Source: Herbaspirillum sp. RV1423 (lineage in GTDB: Bacteria; Pseudomonadota; Gammaproteobacteria; Burkholderiales; Burkholderiaceae_D). From it: 64,000 nt of DNA. Shown piece after piece: positions 1 to 8,701 of the stretch. Position 1 is the stretch's first letter. The number at the start of each line of letters is the position of its first letter. The position numbers and the translations under genes are program-made. The DNA is taken from NCBI RefSeq assembly GCF_000577615.1, contig NZ_CBXX010000034.1, forward strand, positions 22,505 to 86,504. Reading direction: 5' to 3'. The notes under the pieces are model-generated. The model did no database searches and was not told where the DNA came from. It was given only the letters and a program-made list of their open reading frames with translations.

Positions 1-72
1 ATTGACGACGCCGCCGATCAGCCATTTGAGGTATTGCCCATGCAGGACAACGCCAAAATCGAGGTTAAGCAT
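1..72 (-). CDS. Amino-acid ABC transporter permease, N-terminal fragment (cut by window edge)
   Basis: Reading leftward from position 72, 24 codons are visible before the window ends. The peptide begins MLNLDFGVVLHGQYLKWLIG, which is the usual start of HisM/GlnP-type inner-membrane permeases: a short cytoplasmic lead and the beginning of the first membrane helix. It lies about 105 bases downstream of the binding-protein gene on the same strand, the normal order for such operons. An in-frame ATG at 118-120 would add 16 residues, and neither start has a clear ribosome site, so the start is uncertain. Function is inferred from the short sequence and the context. Confidence 0.6.
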   Translation of the reverse strand, partial: MLNLDFGVVLHGQYLKWLIGGVVN

Positions 73-177
73 CTGGGTTGCTTTCGCCAACAGGAAATCA
101 AGGGAGGCTCTGCAGTGCATGGGCGCTGACAAGCTGCATGAGCGCTCCAATCCGCAGAACCTGTCGAACGAAACCGA

Positions 178-1014
178 TCAGGACTGGAATGTCGAGATAG
201 GAGTCAGTTTCTTTTCGCGCACAATGTTGAACTTGGTTTTTGGACCGAACCATTTAGTCCACAAAGCATCGATTTCGCCGGACTTTTCCATCTTATCCAA
301 GGCCTCGTTCACCGCTTTCAGCAAAGCCGGCTCGTTCTTCTTCACGCCCAATGCGGTCGGTTCCCATGCCAGGCTGCCGTCGAGAAATTTGTATTGGCCA
401 TTGGATTCGTTGACGAAACGCACACCGGACGGTTGCGACAAGGCCAGGCCTTGCACTTTGTTCTGCGCCAGCGCCAGGAAGGCTGCGGGGGTATCCTGGA
501 AGGTCAGAATGGTTGCCTTGGGCAAGGCGCGGCGGGCGAACAGTTCGGGAGTCGATCCCTTGTTGGCGCTGATGCGCTTTTCAGCCAGGTCTTCCACTTT
601 GTTGAATCCGCCATTGCTGTGCGCAATCAGCTTGATCGGCGTCTGATAGTGGGATGAGGTGAAGTCGATCTGCTCCGCGCGCTCCTTGGTGTAACCCAGC
701 GCGGCTGACACCAGATCGACGCGGCCCAACGCCAGTTCCGGCACACGCGCCTCGACCGATACACCTTTGTGCTCCAGCTTCACACCCAGTTGCTTGGCAA
801 CCGCGCCGCACATGTCGACGTCGAAACCGACCACTTGGCGGGTTTCGGGGTCTTGAAATCCCAATGGTTCGCTGCTGGTCAAGGTCGCACAGATCAAGGT
901 GCCGCGCGCCTTGATATCGGCCAGCCTGTCCGCGTATGCGGAGGTACAGACAGCAAAGGATAAAACTGTCGCAGCCAGAGCGATCTGCGCTTTCATTTTC
1001 GGAGCCAAAGTCAT
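178..1014 (-). CDS. Amino-acid ABC transporter periplasmic substrate-binding protein
   Basis: A 278-residue periplasmic binding protein of the SBP family 3 (polar amino-acid type). Residues 1-27 form a signal peptide (hydrophobic stretch ending TSAYA before DRLADIKARG). The mature part shows family landmarks: GTLICATLTSSEPLGFQDP near the N-terminus and VVGFDVDMCGAVAKQLG for the ligand site. The ATG at 1014 was chosen because AAGGG lies six bases upstream; longer in-frame starts would bury the signal peptide. It is followed by a permease fragment and faces an IclR-type regulator, which suggests induction by the transported compound. The precise amino acid cannot be read from the sequence. Confidence 0.88.
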   Translation of the reverse strand: MTLAPKMKAQIALAATVLSFAVCTSAYADRLADIKARGTLICATLTSSEPLGFQDPETRQVVGFDVDMCGAVAKQLGVKLEHKGVSVEARVPELALGRVDLVSAALGYTKERAEQIDFTSSHYQTPIKLIAHSNGGFNKVEDLAEKRISANKGSTPELFARRALPKATILTFQDTPAAFLALAQNKVQGLALSQPSGVRFVNESNGQYKFLDGSLAWEPTALGVKKNEPALLKAVNEALDKMEKSGEIDALWTKWFGPKTKFNIVREKKLTPISTFQS

Positions 1015-1058
1015 CGTCAACCCTTTCATTTTTTGAACCATCGGATAAAGCATGAAAT

Positions 1059-1081
1059 AAATCATAATGTCATTATGATTT
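1059..1081. promoter_or_regulatory. Perfect 23-bp palindrome, probable operator of the ABC transporter genes
   Basis: AAATCATAAT (1059-1068) and ATTATGATTT (1072-1081) are exact inverted repeats around GTC. The site sits 45 bases upstream of the binding-protein start codon and about 190 bases from the divergent IclR gene. Its place and symmetry fit a dimeric regulator such as the neighbouring IclR protein. A second, shorter inverted repeat (ACCAT-5-ATGGT, 1224-1238) lies nearer the regulator gene. Confidence 0.55.
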
Positions 1082-1272
1082 TTAAACAAGCATAATTTTC
1101 TTTTTATTTTCATACACTTAGAACGCTCCCTGCCGCAGTGCAAAATCATCGCGAGAGTGCAATAATTGCGCCGGACGAGTGCAAAAAATCGACATCCGAC
1201 ACCAGATTGGTGCGACGCGTCAGACCATAAAAAATGGTACGCTCAAACCATTCTTCAATTTAAAAATAACCT

Positions 1273-2031
1273 ATGAGTAAAGAGAAAGAAGCCCCGCCGG
1301 ATCGCATCGTTTTAGGCGCAGAACGCAGCCTGGCGATCCTGAGCGCATTTATCGATGCGCCGGAATCGCTGGGTCTGAAAGAGCTGGAAGCAAGAACCGG
1401 ATTATTCAAAAGCGTCATTTGCCGCTACATGCTGTCATTCATCAAACACGGCTATGTGGTGCAGCGGCAAGACAATTCTTACCAGTTGGGACCGAAAGCC
1501 TTTCAGCTTGGCAAGGCATTCGAACAGAAATTCAATTACGCGGACTTTATCCTGCCGGCGCTGCAAAAGATGGTAAAAGAAACCGGCGAAAGCGCCGCTT
1601 TCTATATCAGACAACTGGATAAGCGCCTGTGTCTGTATGCTGCAGAATCTGCGGAGTCGGTGAAGGCGACTGTGAAGGCGGGGTCGCTGTTTGAGATCGA
1701 CAAGACATCCAGTTCGCAGGTGCTGCGCTTCTTTTCGGTGCCGGGCAATGCCGCCAGATCGGACGGCCGCTATGTCTGTATTTCTGCTGGCATCAACAAT
1801 CCGCTGTCGTCGTCGATGTCGGCGCCGGTGTTCGGAGCGGGCAATGCTTTCATTGGCGCGCTGACGATCTTCGGCTTGTCGCTGCGCTTCGATCCGGCCA
1901 CCAGCGAACTGATGCGAGCCAAGCTGCTGGCCTTTGCGCAAGAGTTATCAGCGCAGTTGGGCGCGCATGGAATTTATCAAAATGCGACCAGCGAAATATT
2001 TGATGAACTGGCGTCGGCGCAAGCTGCATGA
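1273..2031 (+). CDS. IclR-family transcriptional regulator
   Basis: A 252-residue regulator. Residues about 12-75 form the winged helix-turn-helix (SLAILSAFIDAPESLGLKEL followed by the recognition helix around SVICRYMLSFIKHGYV); the rest is the IclR effector domain of GAF-like fold, with the conserved opening FILPALQKMVKETGESAAFY. It is transcribed away from the amino-acid ABC transporter genes, with about 260 bases between start codons. IclR proteins usually control the divergent neighbour and respond to a small metabolite, so it probably governs that transporter. The family call is firm; the effector is unknown. Confidence 0.88.
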   Translation: MSKEKEAPPDRIVLGAERSLAILSAFIDAPESLGLKELEARTGLFKSVICRYMLSFIKHGYVVQRQDNSYQLGPKAFQLGKAFEQKFNYADFILPALQKMVKETGESAAFYIRQLDKRLCLYAAESAESVKATVKAGSLFEIDKTSSSQVLRFFSVPGNAARSDGRYVCISAGINNPLSSSMSAPVFGAGNAFIGALTIFGLSLRFDPATSELMRAKLLAFAQELSAQLGAHGIYQNATSEIFDELASAQAA

Positions 2032-2050
2032 GCTTGTCTTCCCCGGATTT

Positions 2051-2072
2051 TGCCGCTTGAGCGGCAATAAAA
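2051..2072 (+). terminator. Terminator-like hairpin after the iclR gene
   Basis: TGCCGC (2051-2056), loop TTGA, GCGGCA (2061-2066), followed by ATAAAAA. It begins 20 bases after the iclR stop codon. The stem is perfect, but the following tract is A-rich on the plus strand, so it may also serve transcripts from the other strand. Confidence 0.4.
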
Positions 2073-2462
2073 AGCGCATCGATTGTGAGTTAAACCTTGA
2101 AATTTGTCTCATGGTGCGCCATAACCGAGGCCTGACTATTCAGGCCGCCTGCATTGCATAGCAGGTGAGTTGCCGTTCAGCGATCCAGTTACGGCTGATA
2201 AGGCTGACAAGGCGGCAAACAGCATCCGAATAGAGTTCTCATGAGGAAAACGTCTAGGCGTCTTTCACGCTGATGCGATGGTCGGCGCTTGCCGGGCATG
2301 AGCAGGAAAAAATCTGTGGCGCATTACTCCATCTCGTGAGCCGTTTTGGGGACAACTCTCGTTCCTTTTGGGACAAACCGGAACAGATCGCACACACGCC
2401 GCTGCCGCCGGGGCAGAATCCAAACGTCCAACCACAAGCTGTACCTGAACAATGGAGTCTGT
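2073..2462. other. Intergenic region without a supported gene
   Basis: About 390 bases between the iclR terminator and the TehA-like gene. It contains one perfect 7-bp stem hairpin (GGCCTGA/TCAGGCC, 2129-2146, loop CTAT). Open frames here only extend the downstream gene upstream or overlap each other and show no recognisable protein. Confidence 0.5.
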
Positions 2463-3455
2463 ATGGAATCTGCCCAAGCGAGCCGCGCAATGACAGCGCG
2501 TGCATCATCCGTCCGCCATTTGCCGATCGGCCTCTTCGGCTCTGTCATGAGCGTCGCCGGGCTCTCCCTGGCGTGGCGTCTTGCCAACAAGGCCTATGGC
2601 GATCATGCACACATCGCGGTGTCGAACACCATAGGCGTCGTTGCGCTGGCGCTGTTCGTTGTCTTGACCCTGTCCTACCTGAACAAGCTCGTCAGGTTTC
2701 CCGACGTGGTGAAGCTCGAGTTTTCACATCCCGTCATCGGCAGTTTCTTTGGCACGGTAGGCATCAGTATCCTGCTGCTGTCGAGCGTGATCGGCAGCTA
2801 CAGCACTTCCGCACAGTTGGTCGTGTGGACGATCGGAACGGTGGCGACATTGGCTCTTAGCGTGGTCATGATGTCGCGGCTCTTGAATGGAAATGCAGCA
2901 CCCGCAACGATGGTTCCTGCCTGGTTGATTGCAGGTGTCGGCAGTCTCGACATCGTGGTGACGGGCGGCGCGCTTGCATCGGGATGGACGCACGAAGTGA
3001 ATCTGTTCGCCGCAGCCGTGGGCGGCGTCAGCGCGGTCGTGTTCTTTATTCTGATTCTTTCCCGGTTGATTCATCATGAACCTCTCGCGGCGGCCATGCG
3101 CCCGTCCAAGATGATATTGGTTGCGCCGTTTGCGGTCGGCTTTATTGCTTACGTCAATCTGGTGCAAAGAGTCGATATGTTTGCGGCGCTATTGTTTTAC
3201 TTCGGTTTGTTTTTGTTCGCCATTATCTTCTATCGTCTTCTGGTGAAACCGGCGCCGTTTTCGCCGGCGTGGTGGGGAATCGGTTTCCCGATGGCGGCAT
3301 TGAGCAACGCTGCATTCATGTATTCCGCAGCCGTCGGCGGCAAAGGCCTGGCGTTGATTGCCGCGCTGCTGCTGTTCTTGCTCACGGCGTCGATTGCAGT
3401 GCTTTCATGTCGCACGGTACATGCGTTGCTCACCGGCCGCCTATTGAGCGCTTGA
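2463..3455 (+). CDS. SLAC1/TehA-family anion channel or dicarboxylate transporter
   Basis: A 330-residue integral membrane protein of the tellurite-resistance/dicarboxylate transporter (TDT) family, homologous to TehA and plant SLAC1. The first helix carries the family pattern GSVMSVAGLSLAWRLA near residues 25-40, followed by about ten hydrophobic segments. The ATG at 2463 was chosen because GGAG precedes it and because residues further upstream are not membrane-like. It would allow small anions to cross the inner membrane; a role in tellurite resistance is often annotated but not shown by sequence. Its last 15 bases overlap the convergent regulator gene. Confidence 0.85.
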   Translation: MESAQASRAMTARASSVRHLPIGLFGSVMSVAGLSLAWRLANKAYGDHAHIAVSNTIGVVALALFVVLTLSYLNKLVRFPDVVKLEFSHPVIGSFFGTVGISILLLSSVIGSYSTSAQLVVWTIGTVATLALSVVMMSRLLNGNAAPATMVPAWLIAGVGSLDIVVTGGALASGWTHEVNLFAAAVGGVSAVVFFILILSRLIHHEPLAAAMRPSKMILVAPFAVGFIAYVNLVQRVDMFAALLFYFGLFLFAIIFYRLLVKPAPFSPAWWGIGFPMAALSNAAFMYSAAVGGKGLALIAALLLFLLTASIAVLSCRTVHALLTGRLLSA

Positions 3456-4445
3456 CGATATCGGCTCCGACGCATTGGTCCGGGGGATGTCATCCGCACG
3501 GAAGCGCTCCCTGTAGTGCTTTGGCGTGGTGTTCAATCGCCGCGAGAAAATCATTCGCATCTGCGTCGCATTGTTGAATCCGCATCGGAAGGCGACGGTC
3601 TTGAGCGGAACGTCCGTCTCCTCCAGCAGCTTCCGCGCAAAATCGATACGCACCTGTTCAACAAAAACAGACGGCGTGACGTGCGCATGCTTGGCAAAAG
3701 CGCGCGAGAAGGTGCGCCGGCTGACGCCTACCGCGTCGGCAATTTCTTCAATGGTCAATGCATCGCCGATATGGTCGGTGACATGCTTCAAGACCTTGGC
3801 GACCAGCGAGTCTTCGTCCGGGCCGACCGCAAGATAAGGACTGTATTGCGACTGGCCGCCATCGCGACGGATGTAAACGATGAGGCGTTTCGCGACTTTC
3901 ATCGCGAGTTCGTGTCCCCAATCCTCGGCGACAAGCGACAGACACAGGTCAATTCCGGCGGTGACGCCGCCGCACGTGAAGAGGTTGCCGTCGCGGACGA
4001 ATATCTTGTCGGGCCTGACGTTCAGATCGGGAAACTGTTTGGCAAGCCGCTTTGCATGGTCCCAATGCGTCGTCACTTCGCGGCCCGCGAGAAGTCCGGC
4101 GTGGCCCAGCAGAAACACGCCGTTGCATACGGCGCCAAACTTCGCGGCGCTGCGCGCCCGTGCGTTCAGCCAGGTCAGAAAGGCGCCGTCCGGTCGATAT
4201 TCCGGCACCCTTGGTCCGCCGGCAACAAGCAGCAGGTCGCTTTCCGAATCAAAATTCGGATAGTCGACATGGACCTTGAACTCTATTCCGCTTGAACACA
4301 TGACGCTGTCGGAGCGCTCGCCAACGAGCGTAATCTCGTAATGGTCCTTCTTGGGCAGCAACAGATTGGCCTCCGCGAAAACGTCGAGGGGGCCGGCCAC
4401 GTCAAGCGCTTGCACGCCGTCAAAGACAACCAAAGTCAATTTCAT
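3441..4445 (-). CDS. GlxA-type transcriptional regulator (DJ-1/PfpI domain plus AraC HTH)
   Basis: A 334-residue protein with two parts. Residues 1-190 form a DJ-1/PfpI-like amidase domain (LTLVVFDGVQALDVAGPLDVF at the start, and GAVCNGVFLLGHAGLLAGREVTTHW with a Cys at the nucleophile elbow). Residues about 215-320 are an AraC double helix-turn-helix (AVGVSRRTFSRAFAKH and FRCGFNNATQMRMIFSRR). Such proteins activate genes for quaternary amines or other nitrogen compounds, but the DJ-1 part is normally a sensor and not an enzyme. It converges on the TehA-like gene and lies downstream of the flavin reductase gene on the same strand. Confidence 0.9.
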   Translation of the reverse strand: MKLTLVVFDGVQALDVAGPLDVFAEANLLLPKKDHYEITLVGERSDSVMCSSGIEFKVHVDYPNFDSESDLLLVAGGPRVPEYRPDGAFLTWLNARARSAAKFGAVCNGVFLLGHAGLLAGREVTTHWDHAKRLAKQFPDLNVRPDKIFVRDGNLFTCGGVTAGIDLCLSLVAEDWGHELAMKVAKRLIVYIRRDGGQSQYSPYLAVGPDEDSLVAKVLKHVTDHIGDALTIEEIADAVGVSRRTFSRAFAKHAHVTPSVFVEQVRIDFARKLLEETDVPLKTVAFRCGFNNATQMRMIFSRRLNTTPKHYRERFRADDIPRTNASEPISSSAQ

Positions 4446-4510
4446 CGAATGATTCCTCTTTTCCCGGGCGATGTCCGTTTGCGGGGCGGCTCACCATGTT
4501 GGCCGCGGAC

Positions 4511-5137
4511 TTATTTCTCCCAGCCGCGCGGCCGCGACAATGCGAAGTTGGCGTCGCTGCGCGTGCGTCCGTACCAGTCGCCGCCCATGCGCGAGAGCAG
4601 ATTCAGTTTGACGGGATCGGGCAATTGCTTGTCGTTCAGGATGCTCTCGTCGAAATGCGCGGCCAGCACCCGGCCCAGCAGGATGTGGCACGAAGGCGCA
4701 TCGGCGGGGTAGGGCGTGCAACTGACAAGTTCGCATTCCAGGCTGACCGGTGCGGCGGCGACGCGCGGCGGCCGGACCAGCGATGACGGTGCGGCGGCGA
4801 TGCCGCATTGTTCGAACTCGCTGATGTCGGCGTCATACGAAAACGAGGTTTCGTTCATGGCGTCGGCCATCTCGAAGCTGACCAGATTGACCACCAGTTG
4901 CCCGGTCTCCTGCGCATTGCGCACGGTGTCCTTGATGCCGCCGTCACGCTGCACCAGCGGCGAGATCATGAGCGTCGGCGGTTTGCCGGTAATCATCTGG
5001 AAGAAGCTGAACGGCGCCAGGTTGCTGACGCCGGCGGCGGAGATGGTGGAGACCCAGGCGACCGGCCGCGGGATGACGGCCGAAGCCAGCCAGCTATAAG
5101 CCTGACGCGGATCGACCTGAGAAAAATCCAGAAACAT
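4511..5137 (-). CDS. Flavin reductase-like FMN-binding protein
   Basis: A 208-residue protein of the flavin reductase-like split-barrel family. The start region AYSWLASAVIPRPVAWVSTI and the segment NLAPFSFFQMITGKPPTLMIS are characteristic of the FMN-binding group whose members have IPRPVAWVST. It probably binds FMN and supplies reduced flavin or acts as a reductase on small molecules. The ATG at 5137 follows AAAGGAG with ideal spacing; an upstream in-frame start lacks this. It lies 65 bases before the GlxA-type regulator gene on the same strand and is divergent from the LIV-type transporter genes. Confidence 0.85.
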   Translation of the reverse strand: MFLDFSQVDPRQAYSWLASAVIPRPVAWVSTISAAGVSNLAPFSFFQMITGKPPTLMISPLVQRDGGIKDTVRNAQETGQLVVNLVSFEMADAMNETSFSYDADISEFEQCGIAAAPSSLVRPPRVAAAPVSLECELVSCTPYPADAPSCHILLGRVLAAHFDESILNDKQLPDPVKLNLLSRMGGDWYGRTRSDANFALSRPRGWEK

Positions 5138-5277
5138 AGAAGCTCCTTTGTCGGAATGAGGATAGGACGGGACGCGGATAACAGCGACATCGTATACTCT
5201 AGCCGGAATCATTCACGGCGGCACGCACAAGGTCACGGCAACCCAGCGCGGCAACCCGCCCCAGGCATAGACAAGGC

Positions 5278-7167
5278 ATGACTCTCTCCAGCCTCATAGT
5301 ACAGATGATCAACGGCCTCGCCGACGCTTCCGCCATGTTCCTGGTGGCGGCCGGGCTGTCGCTGATCTTCGGCGTGACGCGCATCGTCAACTTCGCCCAC
5401 GGCTCGTTTTACATGCTGGGTATTTTTATCGCCTATACGCTGGTGAGCCTGATCGGCGCCAGCGGCATCGGTTTCTGGAGCGCGGTGCTGCTGTCGGCCT
5501 GCGCCGTTGCGCTGCTCGGCGCGGTAGTCGAGATCGCGATCCTGCGCCGCATTTATCGCGCGCCGGAATTGTTCCAGTTGCTGGCCACCTTCGCGCTGGC
5601 GCTGGTGCTTAAAGACGCCGCGCTGTATGTATGGGGGCCGGAAGATCTGTTCGGCCCGCGCGCGCCCGGCCTGGCCGGTTCGGTGGAACTGCTGGGCCGC
5701 CGCCTGCCGCAATACGATCTGGCGCTGATCTGCATCGGCCCGGCGGTGCTCGGCCTGCTGTGGCTGTTGCTCAACCGCACGCGCTGGGGCACGCTGATCC
5801 GCGCCGCCACGCAGGACCGCGACATGGTCGGCGCGCTTGGCATCAATCAGTCGCGGCTGTTTACCGGCGTGTTCGCACTCGGCTGCTTTCTCGCCGGACT
5901 GGGCGGCGCGCTGCAAGGGCCGCGCATTCCCGCCAATCTGGCGCTCGACCTGGAAACCATCGGCAATGCTTTCGTGGTCGTCGTGGTCGGCGGCATGGGG
6001 TCGATCGGCGGCGCCTTTTTGGCGGCCCTGCTGATCGCCGAAATCAAGGCGCTGTGCGTCGCGTTCGGGCAGGTGTCCATCGGCGGCGTCGCGTTCTCGC
6101 TCTCCAAGCTGACACTGGTGGCGGAGTTCCTGGTGATGGCCTGCATTCTGGTGGTGCGTCCCTGGGGTCTGCTCGGCAAGCCGCAGGCCGCCAGCCGCGT
6201 CGCCGGACCGCCGGAAGCGCCCCTGCGTCCGGCTGGCGCGACGCAGCGCAAGCTGTTGCTGGCCGGGCTTGCGCTGTTGCTGGCCGCGCCGCTGTTGTCG
6301 GCAAGCTTTCCCTATCTCACCGTGCTGCTGGTGGAAATCCTGATCGCCATCCTGTTTGCCGCCAGCCTGCATTTCATGATGGGGCCGGGCGGCATGCACT
6401 CATTCGGCCACGCCGCCTATTTCGGACTGGGCGCCTATGCGGCGGCGCTGGCGCTGACCAGGCTGCAATTGCCGATGGAAGCGGCGCTGATCGTCGGACC
6501 GCTGGCGGCGGCAGGCGGCGCGCTGTTGTTCGGCTGGTTCTGCGTGCGCCTGTCGGGCGTGTATCTGGCGATGCTGACGCTGGCATTCGCGCAGATCGTC
6601 TGGGCCGTCATCTATCAGTGGGACGACGTCACCGGCGGCAGCAACGGCCTGGTCGGGATCTGGCCGTCGGACTGGGCGGCTGCGCCGACGGCATTCTATT
6701 ACCTGGCGCTGGCCTTGAGCGTCATCGGCGTGTGGCTGCTGCGCCGCGTGCTGTTCTCGCCGTTCGGCTACGCCATGCGCGCCGGCCGCGATTCGCCGTT
6801 GCGCGCCGAAGCCATTGGCATCGACGTCAGGCGCGTGCAGTGGATGGCGTTCGTCGTGGCGGGCCTGTTCTGTGGTGTGGCGGGTGCGTTGTTTGCGTTT
6901 TCCAAAGGCAGCATTTCTCCCGAAGCGATCAGCGTCGGCCGTTCGGTCGACGGCCTGGTGATGGTCATGCTGGGCGGCTTGCAGACCCTGCTGGGACCGG
7001 TGGTCGGCGCGGCGGTGTTCACCTGGTTGCAGGATGTCGTCGCGCGCGAGACCGATTACTGGCGCGCGCTGCTGGGCCTGACGATCCTGGCGCTGGTGCT
7101 GTTGTTCCCGGCGGGCATCGCCGGGTTTTTCAGCCGCCATGCCGATCGCGGGGAGGAGGCGGCATGA
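5278..7167 (+). CDS. Branched-chain amino-acid-type ABC transporter permease, LivH-LivM fusion
   Basis: A 629-residue inner-membrane protein that joins two permease domains. Residues 1-295 match LivH (QMINGLADASAMFLVAAGLSLIFGVTRIVNFAHGSFYMLG). Residues about 320-620 match LivM (AASLHFMMGPGGMHSFGHAAYFGLGAYAAA, then GGSNGLVGIWP). In most operons these are separate proteins of about 300 residues, so the single chain should supply the whole membrane pore. A four-base ATGA overlap ties it to the ATPase gene that follows. The substrate could be branched-chain amino acids, amides or urea; no binding-protein gene is in the window. Confidence 0.9.
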   Translation: MTLSSLIVQMINGLADASAMFLVAAGLSLIFGVTRIVNFAHGSFYMLGIFIAYTLVSLIGASGIGFWSAVLLSACAVALLGAVVEIAILRRIYRAPELFQLLATFALALVLKDAALYVWGPEDLFGPRAPGLAGSVELLGRRLPQYDLALICIGPAVLGLLWLLLNRTRWGTLIRAATQDRDMVGALGINQSRLFTGVFALGCFLAGLGGALQGPRIPANLALDLETIGNAFVVVVVGGMGSIGGAFLAALLIAEIKALCVAFGQVSIGGVAFSLSKLTLVAEFLVMACILVVRPWGLLGKPQAASRVAGPPEAPLRPAGATQRKLLLAGLALLLAAPLLSASFPYLTVLLVEILIAILFAASLHFMMGPGGMHSFGHAAYFGLGAYAAALALTRLQLPMEAALIVGPLAAAGGALLFGWFCVRLSGVYLAMLTLAFAQIVWAVIYQWDDVTGGSNGLVGIWPSDWAAAPTAFYYLALALSVIGVWLLRRVLFSPFGYAMRAGRDSPLRAEAIGIDVRRVQWMAFVVAGLFCGVAGALFAFSKGSISPEAISVGRSVDGLVMVMLGGLQTLLGPVVGAAVFTWLQDVVARETDYWRALLGLTILALVLLFPAGIAGFFSRHADRGEEAA

Positions 7168-7949
7168 GCCTGCTGCAAGTCCGCGATATCAGCAAAGCCT
7201 TCGGCGGCGTCAAGGCGCTCGACGGCGTGTCGTTCGACCTTCCTGCCGGCCAGTTGCTGGCGCTGCTCGGACCCAACGGCGCTGGCAAGTCGACCTGCTT
7301 CAATATCGTCAACGGCCAATACCGGCCCGATGCCGGATCGGTGCGTTTCGACGGCCATGACATCGGCGGCATGAAACCGCGCGACATCTGGCGTCTCGGC
7401 GTCGGCCGCACCTTCCAGATTTCGGCGACCTTCGGTTCGATGACCGTAGTGGAAAACGTGCAGATGGCGCTGATCTCGCGCGAGCGCAAGTTGTTCCGGC
7501 TGTGGCGACTGGCGGCTTCATTCTTCCGCGACGAGGCGATGGAGCTGCTCAACCAGGTCGGCATGGCGGCGCAGGCGCAGCGTCCCTGCGGCGTGCTGGC
7601 CTACGGCGACGTCAAGCGCGTCGAGCTGGCGATCGCGCTGGCCAATCGCCCGCGCCTGTTGTTGATGGACGAGCCCACCGCCGGCATGGCACCCGGCGAA
7701 CGCAACGACTTGATGGCGCTGATCAAAAAACTGGTGGTCGAGCGCAAGGTCTCTGTGCTGTTCACCGAACACAGCATGGATGTGGTGTTCGCCTTCGCCG
7801 ACCGCATGATCGTGCTGGCGCGCGGCCGCATCATCGCCGAAGGCGATGGCGAGGCCATCCGCAACCATCCCGAGGTGCAGGCGGTGTATCTCGGCTCCGG
7901 CAAGACATTCGAAAAACGAAGAAGCGGCAAAACGGAGGACCTGTCGTGA
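7164..7949 (+). CDS. ABC transporter ATP-binding protein, LivG type
   Basis: A 261-residue ATPase of the LivG (HAAT) group. Walker A is GPNGAGKST (residues about 35-43), the LivG signature GVGRTFQ follows, and Walker B is LLLMDEPTAGM. The usual signature LSGGQ is replaced by LAYGDVKRVE, a variation seen in LivG proteins. It starts inside the stop codon of the permease gene and overlaps the next ATPase gene by four bases, so the three are translated together. It hydrolyses ATP to drive uptake through the fused permease. Confidence 0.9.
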   Translation: MSLLQVRDISKAFGGVKALDGVSFDLPAGQLLALLGPNGAGKSTCFNIVNGQYRPDAGSVRFDGHDIGGMKPRDIWRLGVGRTFQISATFGSMTVVENVQMALISRERKLFRLWRLAASFFRDEAMELLNQVGMAAQAQRPCGVLAYGDVKRVELAIALANRPRLLLMDEPTAGMAPGERNDLMALIKKLVVERKVSVLFTEHSMDVVFAFADRMIVLARGRIIAEGDGEAIRNHPEVQAVYLGSGKTFEKRRSGKTEDLS

Positions 7950-8671
7950 ACGCCGCGACGCAGGACGTCCTGCTCAGGGTGGAAGGCCTTAATGCTTTTT
8001 ACGGTCGCGCCCACATCCTGTTCGATGTCGCCCTCGAGGTGCGGCGCGGCGAGGTGGTGGCGCTGATGGGACGCAACGGCGCCGGCAAGTCGACCACGAT
8101 GAAGGCGATCATGGGCCTGATGGATCGCGCGCAAGGCAAGGTCGATTTTCTCGGCAAGGACATCAGCCGCGCCAGGCCGCACCAGATTGCGCGCATGGGC
8201 ATGGGTTATGTGCCGGAAGACCGGCGCGTGTTCGCCGACCTGAGCGTGCTGGAAAACCTTGAAGTCGGCCGCCAGCCGCCGCGTCCCGGCGCGGTCGCAT
8301 GGACGCCGCAAAAGCTGTTCGCGCTGTTTCCCAATCTCGGCGAGATGCCGCAACGCCTGGGCGGCCGGATGAGCGGCGGCGAACAGCAAATGCTGACCGT
8401 GGCGCGCACGCTGATGGGCAATCCCTATCTGGTGTTGCTGGACGAGCCGTCCGAAGGCGTGGCGCCGGTGATCGTCGAGCAGATGGCCGACATGATCATG
8501 ACGCTCAAGCGCGAAGGCATGTCGATCCTGCTGTCCGAACAGAATCTTCATTTCGCCGAACTGGTCAGCGACCGCGCCTATGTGCTGGAGAACGGCCACG
8601 TCCGCTATCAGGGCACGATGGACGAACTGGCGGCAGACGCAGCGGTGCGCCACGCCTATCTGTCGGTGTGA
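7946..8671 (+). CDS. ABC transporter ATP-binding protein, LivF type
   Basis: A 241-residue ATPase of the LivF group. Walker A is GRNGAGKST, the typical GYVPEDRRVF follows, the signature is MSGGEQQML and Walker B is LVLLDEPSEG. The GTG start at 7946 overlaps the previous stop codon and has ACGGAGGAC upstream; no ATG fits. Together with the LivG protein it forms the ATPase pair of the transporter. It ends 30 bases before the oxidase gene, so that gene may be read from the same transcript. Confidence 0.9.
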   Translation: MNAATQDVLLRVEGLNAFYGRAHILFDVALEVRRGEVVALMGRNGAGKSTTMKAIMGLMDRAQGKVDFLGKDISRARPHQIARMGMGYVPEDRRVFADLSVLENLEVGRQPPRPGAVAWTPQKLFALFPNLGEMPQRLGGRMSGGEQQMLTVARTLMGNPYLVLLDEPSEGVAPVIVEQMADMIMTLKREGMSILLSEQNLHFAELVSDRAYVLENGHVRYQGTMDELAADAAVRHAYLSV

Positions 8672-8701
8672 ATGTGCCGCGAAGCTCTTATACTTGAGGG
8701 C

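Noticed and set aside
2..646. 214-codon plus-strand frame at the window start
   Set aside because: Antisense to the amino-acid binding-protein gene, which has a signal peptide, ribosome site and family motifs.
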